From: CAZFBR01 sp035353495 [NCBI: uncultured bacterium]
Lineage (GTDB): Bacteria; DAOPZR01
Assembly (NCBI GenBank): GCA_964517215.1
Contig: CAZFBR010000064.1
Span: forward strand, 1-14,764
DNA: 14,764 nucleotides
Direction: 5' to 3'
Shown: piece by piece, positions 1 to 5,793 of the stretch
Position numbering within the stretch: position 1 is the stretch's first letter
Layout: each line of letters starts with the position of its first letter
Notes under the pieces: model-generated
Databases searched by the model: none
What the model was told of the DNA's origin: nothing
The model's input: the letters and a program-made list of their open reading frames with translations, nothing else
Program-made: the position numbers and the translations under genes

Positions 1-675
1 CGATATGCCGCGACGGAAGTGTTTCCTTACGGCTCGCAGGCGGACGGCGCCTGTTACGAATGCGGGCTACCACCTTCGGCGTACGACACAATGGCGCGGC
101 GCTATTCCTGCGGGCGATTGCAGAAGACGGCATACGAGGCAAAGAAGATACCGACTACGGCCATAACCGCGAGCGTAGCGGGTTCGGCGATGGTGGCGCT
201 GCTGCTGAACCGGCGCAATGGCCACCCAGCCGCACCACGGCAGGCGATACGCCAGTACGCAGACACGATGACACTCGAATCAACGGTGATGGTGCTGACA
301 CGCAACCCTGAATGCCGCGGCTGCGGCGGCGTGCAACGCGGTGTTCCGCGAATACAGGCGGATCGCAGAGCGGGTGCCGGTGCATTTCCGTGCATGGCGG
401 CATATCGAGGCGAAATTGTATTGAGCGAGCCGGTTGCCCTGCGCGGAACTTGTACCAATTGCGGCAAACTGATTGTGATCAATGAATCAGTGCGCCGGCT
501 GAATGACAACCTGATGATCTGCCAGGAATGTCAAGCGGTTACGATGAAAATCGAATATGCGGAGCGGCTGACGGAGGAGGAATTTATGCAAACCTTTGCC
601 GCAATGCCAGTCCCGGTGAAATATCTGACCTATATCAATCCGGTGCCGCAGTTCATTATCGAGTTTTGCCCTTGA
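1..675 (+). CDS. E1-like (ThiF/MoeB superfamily) ubiquitin-activating enzyme, C-terminal part
   Basis: The gene enters from the left edge and is open in frame from base 1; 224 codons are visible. E1-like enzymes adenylate the C-terminal glycine of a ubiquitin-like protein and pass it to an E2. The nucleotide-binding Rossmann part lies upstream and is not seen. Visible here is the family's C-terminal signature: a CxxC pair (C18, C21 of the fragment), a further cysteine at C37 in the RYSC segment, where MoeB/ThiF proteins often carry a cysteine, then a KIPT segment and hydrophobic helix, and a second CxxC pair in NPECRGC (C105, C108). These pairs normally hold a structural zinc. A further CxxC...CxxC ribbon (C151, C154, C174, C177) follows, an extra zinc module. 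The genes directly downstream encode a Ubl, E2 and JAB protease, which strongly supports the call. The stretch at 331-420 may contain compensating frameshifts. The exact subfamily is not determined. Confidence 0.82.
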   Translation, partial: RYAATEVFPYGSQADGACYECGLPPSAYDTMARRYSCGRLQKTAYEAKKIPTTAITASVAGSAMVALLLNRRNGHPAAPRQAIRQYADTMTLESTVMVLTRNPECRGCGGVQRGVPRIQADRRAGAGAFPCMAAYRGEIVLSEPVALRGTCTNCGKLIVINESVRRLNDNLMICQECQAVTMKIEYAERLTEEEFMQTFAAMPVPVKYLTYINPVPQFIIEFCP

Positions 676-710
676 TAATGACAGTGCCGGAAAACACGGA
701 ATGCTTGCTG

Positions 711-738
711 AACCGGAACAAGAAGGCGAAGTCCGGTT
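711..738 (+). other. Inverted repeat in the E1-Ubl gap
   Basis: AACCGGA at 711-717 is the exact reverse complement of TCCGGTT at 732-738, giving a 7-bp stem with a 14-base loop. It sits in the only sizeable gap (676-769) of the operon, directly before the Shine-Dalgarno site of the Ubl gene. No T-run follows, so it is not an intrinsic terminator. It could act as an mRNA processing or stability element; that role is inference. Confidence 0.35.
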
Positions 739-769
739 ACCGATAGCAAGAAGGCAAAAGGAGGCAACC

Positions 770-1027
770 ATGGCTGATATTGATGTGGTGGTGCAGACGG
801 CAGACAAGACGCGCAAAGAAGCACTGACCGTTGACGAATCGCAGACATGCGGCGAAGTTGTGCTGGCGGCAATTGAAAATTGGGCGTTGCCCGCCGACGG
901 CCAATATACCATTGCCGAAGTCAGCGGTCCGCAGCCGCGGCAGCTAAACAGCAATGCGACACTGGTTTCTGCCGGGGTCAAAACCGGTGCGACACTGGCA
1001 ATCCAGAATATGCTGGTTGCCGGCTGA
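770..1027 (+). CDS. Ubiquitin-like protein modifier (EsaB/YukD-like beta-grasp)
   Basis: An 85-residue protein. The start is fixed by a strong Shine-Dalgarno site, AGGAGG at 759-764, five bases before ATG. The pattern is that of a single beta-grasp ubiquitin-like fold: an N-terminal beta hairpin (DIDVVVQT... EALTV), a helix (residues about 24-37, with W38-ALP), then short strands with the LNSNATLVSAGVKTGATLAI segment, resembling YukD/EsaB-type Ubls (TL..aGV..Ga.L). The chain ends VAG and stops, so the C-terminal glycine needed for E1 adenylation is already exposed and no peptide has to be trimmed. Expected role: the conjugated modifier, activated by the E1 upstream, transferred by the E2 that starts four bases after its stop, and removed by the JAB protease. 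The target is unknown. It has one Ubl domain, unlike the tandem-Ubl BilA proteins. Confidence 0.87.
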   Translation: MADIDVVVQTADKTRKEALTVDESQTCGEVVLAAIENWALPADGQYTIAEVSGPQPRQLNSNATLVSAGVKTGATLAIQNMLVAG

Positions 1028-1031
1028 CGCG

Positions 1032-1553
1032 ATGACCGCGCTGACCCAGCGCCGCCGCGCGGATTATGACAAATTGCGCGCACTGCAGGCGCGTAAGCCG
1101 TCGCTGCTGGCGATAACCCGCACAATTGGCGAACCGCCGCGTACAATCAGTGTTCGGCTTGCTTTAGCGACGGCGCGCGACAGTCAATTCCCGCGTGTAC
1201 GCCAGGAAATCAGCGAGATCACGATAGCATTACCGGAAGACTATCCGTTTGTCGGGCCGGTGATCCATTTCGACACGCCGGTCTTCAATCCGAATGTGTA
1301 CGCGAATAACCAGCTCTGCTACGGCATCTGGAAGGCTACGGAGAACCTCGAAATGCTGGTTGTGCGCATTATGCGCCTGCTGGCATTCGATCCGCGTATT
1401 GTCAATATCAACAGCCCGGCAAACCGGGAAGCCAGCGCCTGGTATGCCGGTATGCGCCGAAAGAATCCCGGCATGTTTCCCACGATGGATGTGGATGCCT
1501 TGCTGATGCCGCCGGCTGCGCCGAAAAAGATGATTTGGCGCAAGATTGTATGA
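1032..1553 (+). CDS. E2-like ubiquitin-conjugating enzyme
   Basis: 173 residues. ATG at 1032 lies four bases after the Ubl stop with no strong ribosome site of its own, so translational coupling is likely. The E2 (UBC) fold is recognisable: an N-terminal helix rich in Arg and Leu (about 6-22), strands leading to LPEDYPFVGPVIHF (67-80), then the active-site region VFNPNVYANNQLCYG with the candidate catalytic cysteine C96. The HPN tripeptide of eukaryotic E2s reads NPN (N86-N88), keeping the last Asn that stabilises the transition state. The C-terminal helices carry the usual INSPANREAS segment (126-135), matching the nPlN.eA pattern of E2s. It should accept the Ubl as a thioester on C96 and pass it to substrate. 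No RING-type E3 gene is visible nearby, so direct transfer or an unlinked E3 is possible. The stop overlaps the ATG of the JAB gene (ATGA). Confidence 0.9.
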   Translation: MTALTQRRRADYDKLRALQARKPSLLAITRTIGEPPRTISVRLALATARDSQFPRVRQEISEITIALPEDYPFVGPVIHFDTPVFNPNVYANNQLCYGIWKATENLEMLVVRIMRLLAFDPRIVNINSPANREASAWYAGMRRKNPGMFPTMDVDALLMPPAAPKKMIWRKIV

Positions 1554-2155
1554 AAGCGGCGAATATGCATTGGCAGAAACTGAAACCGGATGTCGGTCCG
1601 CTGGCATTGGCTCGGGAGCTGGGCGGGTGCGGTTACCGACAGGTGCTGCATGCGCTGATCGCGCTGCATAACGGCGTGCGCCTGTATGTGACGCGCGAAT
1701 GTCGCGCGCGGGTCATGGCACACTGCCAATCTTCGCGGGAAGAGGTGGGCGGTATTCTGGTTGGGCGCGCGATGCAGTATGAGACAACATCGCAGGACCC
1801 CGAAGAGTGCATCGTGCTGCTGGAACAGGCCGTGCCAAGCCGAATGGGAGAGAACAGCGCGGTGCGAGTGCAAATGGACACGGAAATATGGGACCGGGTC
1901 GCGCCGCTTTTGCATTCCGGTCAAATGGTAGTCGGTTGGTATCACAGTCATCCAGGGCTGGGGGTGTTTTTCAGCAGTATGGACCGCAAGACTCAGGCGG
2001 CGTACTTTTCACAGCATTATACGGTCGGCTGGGTCATTGATCCGATAGGCGGGCAGGAGAAGGTATTCTGCGGTCCCACGGCAAAACTGTATGGAGCGCC
2101 GCTCACTGAAATTGAGGCATGGCCGTCGCGGTTTCAGGGGTTGTCTTGTGGATAA
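1550..2155 (+). CDS. JAMM/JAB-family Ubl deconjugating metalloprotease
   Basis: 201 residues from the ATG that overlaps the E2 stop; an in-frame TTG at 1535 would lengthen it, but the ATGA junction fits operon logic better. The zinc JAMM signature is complete: the upstream glutamate in REEVGG (E64 or E65) followed by GGILVGR, and H132-x-H134-P135-x6-S142-x2-D145 in the segment from HSHPGLG to SSMD. JAMM proteases cleave the isopeptide or peptide bond after a ubiquitin-like glycine using a zinc-activated water. Since the Ubl here already ends in glycine, the likely role is deconjugation or editing, not maturation. About 45 residues precede the core; they contain a helical Leu/Ala-rich stretch of unknown role. 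No second domain or membrane segment is seen. The stop overlaps the GTG start proposed for the next gene. Confidence 0.92.
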   Translation: MKAANMHWQKLKPDVGPLALARELGGCGYRQVLHALIALHNGVRLYVTRECRARVMAHCQSSREEVGGILVGRAMQYETTSQDPEECIVLLEQAVPSRMGENSAVRVQMDTEIWDRVAPLLHSGQMVVGWYHSHPGLGVFFSSMDRKTQAAYFSQHYTVGWVIDPIGGQEKVFCGPTAKLYGAPLTEIEAWPSRFQGLSCG

Positions 2156-2351
2156 TCGGATAGGGTGCCGGGAGAAACCGGTGCTTGATCTCAGTGATAA
2201 AACGCGGCTCACCTATGCCGTATTGAATCGTGCGCGCAAGGTCGCGCTGGCGAACGGCCTTGACTGGCGCGGCATACTGCGGCAGGCGCTGCGCGGAAAT
2301 TATCTCAACATGATGCGGCTGATGGATGAGTATTTCACCGTCAAGATGTGA
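2148..2351 (+). CDS. Small helical protein, fifth gene of the Ubl operon
   Basis: 67 residues if translation begins at GTG 2148, which overlaps the JAB stop and has CAGGGG seven bases upstream. A shorter start at GTG 2181 (56 residues, beginning LDLSDKT) has its own GGGAG at 2170-2174 and is equally plausible. I do not recognise the family. The sequence looks like two or three amphipathic helices (TRLTYAVLNRARKVALANG; LDWRGILRQALRG; YLNMMRLMDEYF), with basic residues throughout and no signal peptide, cysteine cluster or membrane segment. Tight overlap with the JAB gene means it is almost certainly translated with the conjugation genes. It might be an adaptor, a regulator or a conjugation substrate; this is speculation from position only. 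Confidence 0.6.
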   Translation: MDNRIGCREKPVLDLSDKTRLTYAVLNRARKVALANGLDWRGILRQALRGNYLNMMRLMDEYFTVKM

Positions 2352-2450
2352 GGTCTGCCGCGTGCCCGTGTCTTACCACGCGCGCGTTTATGCGGATGCT
2401 GTGTTGTACGGTTCGGGCGTCTATGGTTCAATACGGGAAGGGAGAAGAAA

Positions 2451-3338
2451 ATGCTCAGAATATCATCGGGGTTCTTGACGATACTGCTGTTCGCGGCATT
2501 GGCAGTGTCGGAGGCATCGGCTGGAAAGCAAAGTTATCGTTTGCAAACCGTGGGCGGAATTCTTGAAATTGTGAAGGATGAATATGATGGGAAGGTGCTG
2601 CTTGATCGGCGAGAAAACCTGACGTTCCAAAGCATGCCAGACATCAACTGTGCTGACCATCTCAAATTGTATTTGCCGAACTTCAGCTTCGGGGAGGATG
2701 TGCTGATTATTCGAGAAATAAGCGGTGGAAACGTGGCGCCGGCAGATTGTTTGATAGGAATCAGCGACACAGGCGCTACCTGGATTGTTGACAATCTGAA
2801 TTACACCGACTATACGGTACGCCATGATCAGGATAATGCCGAGATTATGTTCAAGAACGTAAGCTGGGAAGGAACAGTACAAGAACGCTATCGGTATATC
2901 AATCGACATATTGAAACGCTGCCGGCTTCGTCGATAATGCTTCGCAGCTACAACATAACAACCCTGCAGCAACTCGAGGGACAATACCCGGCCGAATTGT
3001 TTACCACGGTCCCGCAGTTTGCAGAACGTGTCAAGTTATTGTTTGGGGATGACTATTCGCGATTATGCTGCAACCTGGAAGTTCAATCACAGATTGAGCA
3101 TCGCAATGGCTGTTATGTGCTGTCGGGGCTTCGCGCACATATGGGAGAAGCAGAAACAGCTCTGTTGTGCATTGTTGAAAGAGACCTGTCAATACATGGA
3201 GTTATAGTATCGAGCGAACATGCCTCGACGCCATACGTGGTATTTAGTGAAACCCCGGCAGCCATGCCGGCTGAGGCAGCGGCGGTGATTGCTGAATATA
3301 CTTCGGGAATTACCGGAATGGCTGAGCGAAGGCAATAA
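2451..3338 (+). CDS. Secreted protein of unknown function
   Basis: 295 residues. ATG 2451 is preceded by GGGAG (2440-2444) at six bases. The N-terminus is a signal peptide: a short basic start (MLRIS), a hydrophobic core (about 8-18) and a likely signal peptidase I site after SEASA (residue 24). The mature part is acidic to neutral with several cysteines (DINC, PADC, RLCC, NGC, ALLC), which could form disulfides outside the cytoplasm. No known domain, catalytic motif or membrane anchor is seen. The 99-base gap after the Ubl operon contains no clear terminator. A weak promoter-like pair, TTGTAC (2404) and TTCAAT (2427) with 17-base spacing, could start transcription here. The gene is AT-richer than the core genes (27 of 60 G/C at 2881-2940). 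The next gene is also secreted and only 81 bases away, so the two may be an operon. Confidence 0.75.
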   Translation: MLRISSGFLTILLFAALAVSEASAGKQSYRLQTVGGILEIVKDEYDGKVLLDRRENLTFQSMPDINCADHLKLYLPNFSFGEDVLIIREISGGNVAPADCLIGISDTGATWIVDNLNYTDYTVRHDQDNAEIMFKNVSWEGTVQERYRYINRHIETLPASSIMLRSYNITTLQQLEGQYPAELFTTVPQFAERVKLLFGDDYSRLCCNLEVQSQIEHRNGCYVLSGLRAHMGEAETALLCIVERDLSIHGVIVSSEHASTPYVVFSETPAAMPAEAAAVIAEYTSGITGMAERRQ

Positions 3339-3419
3339 GAAAAATGCGCTCGGCAATTGCGCATACGATTCAAGATGATGCGCTGCGGATGAAGCGAATG
3401 GAAGTGAAAGGAGAATGCG

Positions 3420-4898
3420 GTGAAACGAATGGTTATTGGGGCAACGCTCGCAATTATGAACGCGGTTATGGTCTTGCCGTGTGCTGGCGCAGAAAAGCCG
3501 GCGCTCACGATTCAAGCAGTATTGAACGCGTTCACCAGGATACCAAACCCGGACGCCATGGAAGGAACCGGATTTGATATTCAGAGCATAAAAATGGTGG
3601 AGGCTTCAATATCATACGCCAATGCGGACGAAGCGATAGCTGCAATCACTGATATGAATCAAGGGCATGCTGGTGGATTCAGCGAATTATGGCTTCTCGC
3701 GGCAAGAAACGGTCGATGGATTCCCATTCGGAAAATTGACGAAGCGGATGCAATTGACTTCAGGATCGTCAACCTGGGTGAAGGATACGGCTCGGGGGTA
3801 TGGTGTGATGCTAATTGCGGAGGGATGGGAATCAGCCACTCACGGGGGACATTGTATGCAATGAATGACAACGGAAAAATGTCGATTCTCTATTCCAACG
3901 AGAGCGAAGATCGGTTCACTGAACAGGACATCAGGAACCATAGGGAGGGACAAGGACCATTTATTGCCCATAACGTAGATTTTTTGATTTATGGCGACAG
4001 TGCGGATGTGATGATCGATAAAACTGAAAACTTTGCATATGAGCTGCTCGCGGACAGTTCGATACGCAGAGTGACGCATTCGACTGTCAATTCGGTCTGC
4101 CAATTTGATCCGCGCAGTTTTCGTTATGTCCCAACAGCCAACGGGGCGACTCCCAAACCGAATCTTATCGACTATGCCACATGGAATGACCAACCATCAT
4201 CAACGGAAAATGAACTGACGCAGCAGCAGATCAATGCTGCGAAAACGCTGTTGCGGAGCCACACATGCGCCTTGTTTGATCAGCCCAATATGCGGTTTGT
4301 GACGCCGGTAGATAAATCGGGGAATATCCCGGGCTTGCAGGCGTTGTGGGCTGGCATACTGCAGGCACACGCACGACGCGATTTCCGCTGGTTCACGACG
4401 CACTGCAGCAATGCATTCGAATGGACTTTCGGCGACTGCCGGCCGGGAGATATGCAGGCGTTTCGCCGATTTTGGGAGACTACTCCGGGAGGAATGGCCA
4501 GGTTCTGGGAAGAACTCGGGAATATTCTGCGGTTGGGCGGTGCGTTCAATAGTCAGGGAGCATTCTGGGTGCCCTCAACGGATTGCAGGATGCCGTTGCT
4601 TGACGAAGGCATTGATCCGTATCATCTGCTGGTGACCGATACGGATGTTGCGGTCTATTCACGCCCGGACAAACGCAGCGCAGTACTGGAGACACTGTCA
4701 TATGAAATCATTCATGCGGCAAACTATGAAGATATTGTCAGGAATCCTGAACCGGAAGGGTGGCGACTGGTGGTTACGATGCGCGGCAATCTCGGATGGA
4801 TGGAAAGCAGAAAACTCAGAAGCAACACGGATTATCGGCTGATAATTGCACACGCTGATGGTGAGTGGAAGATAGAGGCGTTTATCGCAGGAGATTGA
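3420..4898 (+). CDS. Secreted protein with C-terminal SH3-like domain
   Basis: 492 residues from GTG 3420, supported by AAAGGAG at 3407-3413 six bases upstream. The N-terminus (MKRMVIG...VLPCAGA) is a signal peptide with a likely cut after AGA (residue about 24). The first 250 residues, with several Gly/Asn-rich segments (GYGSGVWCDANCGGMG), match no family I recognise. The last part, from about residue 405, reads like a bacterial SH3 (SH3b) domain: DTDVAVYSRPDKRSAVLETL, then RGNLGWM, followed by a strand pattern ending GEWKIEAFIAGD that is common at the ends of exported SH3-domain proteins. SH3b domains usually bind peptidoglycan or peptides in the envelope. Middle residues around NAFEWTFGDCRPGDMQAF are Trp/Phe-rich. 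The role is unknown; no link to the Ubl system is shown beyond proximity. Confidence 0.75.
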   Translation: MKRMVIGATLAIMNAVMVLPCAGAEKPALTIQAVLNAFTRIPNPDAMEGTGFDIQSIKMVEASISYANADEAIAAITDMNQGHAGGFSELWLLAARNGRWIPIRKIDEADAIDFRIVNLGEGYGSGVWCDANCGGMGISHSRGTLYAMNDNGKMSILYSNESEDRFTEQDIRNHREGQGPFIAHNVDFLIYGDSADVMIDKTENFAYELLADSSIRRVTHSTVNSVCQFDPRSFRYVPTANGATPKPNLIDYATWNDQPSSTENELTQQQINAAKTLLRSHTCALFDQPNMRFVTPVDKSGNIPGLQALWAGILQAHARRDFRWFTTHCSNAFEWTFGDCRPGDMQAFRRFWETTPGGMARFWEELGNILRLGGAFNSQGAFWVPSTDCRMPLLDEGIDPYHLLVTDTDVAVYSRPDKRSAVLETLSYEIIHAANYEDIVRNPEPEGWRLVVTMRGNLGWMESRKLRSNTDYRLIIAHADGEWKIEAFIAGD

Positions 4899-4988
4899 AA
4901 CAATCGGTTATGGTGTGACAGTTAACGACTTGGTGGCTGACTGGCAAATTGCCCAATATGTGATGATGTCGCTGAATAACAGGTATGG

Positions 4989-5447
4989 CTACGCGTACAA
5001 GTCACACATCATGCCGCTGGTGATGAATTGCGGCTGGAAATCAGCGCCGGGCAGCGCGGCGCCCGCCTGTGGCAGGTCCTGCACCATCTGCGTCACCTGC
5101 CCGATATTGTTCGCATCGACTTTCACGCCGGAGGGGATTTTGGCGCGATCGTCCGCGTTCAGGCTGCTGAGCGCGTCGGCGAGCTGCGAGAGCTGCCGGC
5201 GGTCCATGCCATGCACCGTGCCGCTCCCCCCCTGCAAGCTGGCGGTGGAAACGGTGAGTTCGCCCTTATAGATGTAGGCGGAATCCGGCGATTCCTTCTG
5301 GCTGGACTGGACGGCTTCGACATTGCTGGTCAGCGCTGCGAGCGGCGACGCCTGGGGCTGGCGCAGCGTGGGCACGTTGTTCGCATAAATGAATGCGCTC
5401 GGTTGTGTGCCGACTGCGGCGACTGCGCCAACGCTCATGCTGATCAT
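4989..5447 (-). CDS. Conserved-looking hypothetical protein, minus strand
   Basis: 152 residues, read leftward from ATG at 5447 (a second ATG lies three codons in). I do not recognise it. Coding is supported by consistently G/C third codon positions on this strand and a normal composition (Ala, Gln, Ser, Asp), whereas the plus-strand frames opposite are Cys/Arg-rich and look like shadows. The start has a short hydrophobic run (SVGAVAAVG), too weak for a confident signal peptide. The middle is Ser/Gln/Ala-rich and probably disordered; LSQLADALSSLNADDRAKIPSGVKVDANN looks like a helix pair with an acidic loop, and NIGQVTQMVQDL is another helix. Its ribosome site is weak (GGACGG immediately before ATG). 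It is the only convincing minus-strand gene in the window, converging on the secreted gene at 4898. Confidence 0.6.
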   Translation of the reverse strand: MISMSVGAVAAVGTQPSAFIYANNVPTLRQPQASPLAALTSNVEAVQSSQKESPDSAYIYKGELTVSTASLQGGSGTVHGMDRRQLSQLADALSSLNADDRAKIPSGVKVDANNIGQVTQMVQDLPQAGAALPGADFQPQFITSGMMCDLYA

Positions 5448-5454
5448 CCGTCCG

Positions 5455-5470
5455 ACACCATGTCTGGTGT
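5455..5470. other. Perfect inverted repeat upstream of the minus-strand gene
   Basis: ACACCA (5455-5460) and TGGTGT (5465-5470) form a perfect 6-bp stem around a 4-base loop. It ends eight bases before the ATG of the minus-strand gene, so it could be an operator half-site pair or an mRNA hairpin covering the ribosome site. A candidate leftward -10 box (GATAAT, reverse complement of 5483-5488) lies just beyond it, without a good -35. Confidence 0.35.
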
Positions 5471-5622
5471 GTTGCTATCATCATTATCGGCGTCTCGTCC
5501 GCGCAGCTTGACGGTCCCGTGAGTGCCGGCGGCAACGGCGGTCGATGGTGTTATATGGCAAACAGTTATGCAGCGCCGGTATGCGGCCGCCGTCCGGACA
5601 AAAATATCATTAAAAAATGTGC

Positions 5623-5651
5623 TTGACAGACGGGGAAGGTTGTAGTATCAA
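5623..5651 (+). promoter_or_regulatory. Sigma70-type promoter for the proS-polC operon
   Basis: TTGACA at 5623-5628 is a perfect -35 box. With a 17-base spacer, TATCAA at 5646-5651 serves as -10 (4 of 6 matches). An AT-rich stretch (5597-5620, including a run of six A) precedes it like an UP element, which stands out in this GC-rich half. Transcription would start near 5658, leaving a leader of about 135 bases before proS. The remainder of 5448-5793 contains no other convincing gene. Confidence 0.7.
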
Positions 5652-5657
5652 TGGTCT

Positions 5658-5793
5658 GTGGCATGGGAGGGGAACCCTGCCGCGGAACCAATAGCCACCG
5701 GACCGGGTGCGGCTGCTGCCGTGCTGCGACCGGGGGTGTTGTTTTCCCGTACACCACATCGCCACGCCGCACCGGCGGCGGTCAGGGGGGGGT
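5658..5793 (+). other. GC-rich 5' leader of proS
   Basis: About 135 bases between the inferred transcription start and the proS ATG. It is GC-rich with several self-complementary segments (for example around CCACCGG and CCGGGTG) but I found neither the conserved T-box sequence nor a terminator with a T-run, so classical tRNA-sensing attenuation is not supported. Short ATG-initiated frames begin at 5651 and 5663 and read across the proS start in another frame. A run of eight G at 5785-5792 lies one base before the proS ATG and serves as its purine-rich ribosome site. Confidence 0.3.

Noticed and set aside
528-746. Small open frame between the E1 and Ubl genes
   Set aside because: Mostly overlaps the E1 zinc-ribbon codons in another frame; no protein-like pattern or ribosome site.
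2348-2566. Open frame beginning at 2348 across the start of the secreted protein
   Set aside because: It overlaps the well supported signal-peptide gene at 2451 in another frame and lacks a ribosome site.
4915-5522. Plus-strand open frames opposite the minus-strand gene
   Set aside because: They are Cys/Arg-rich with poor third-position pattern; the minus strand frame has the better coding signal.
5658-5793. T-box riboswitch or attenuator in the proS leader
   Set aside because: No T-box core sequence, no terminator with a T-run, and no proline-codon run in a leader peptide.
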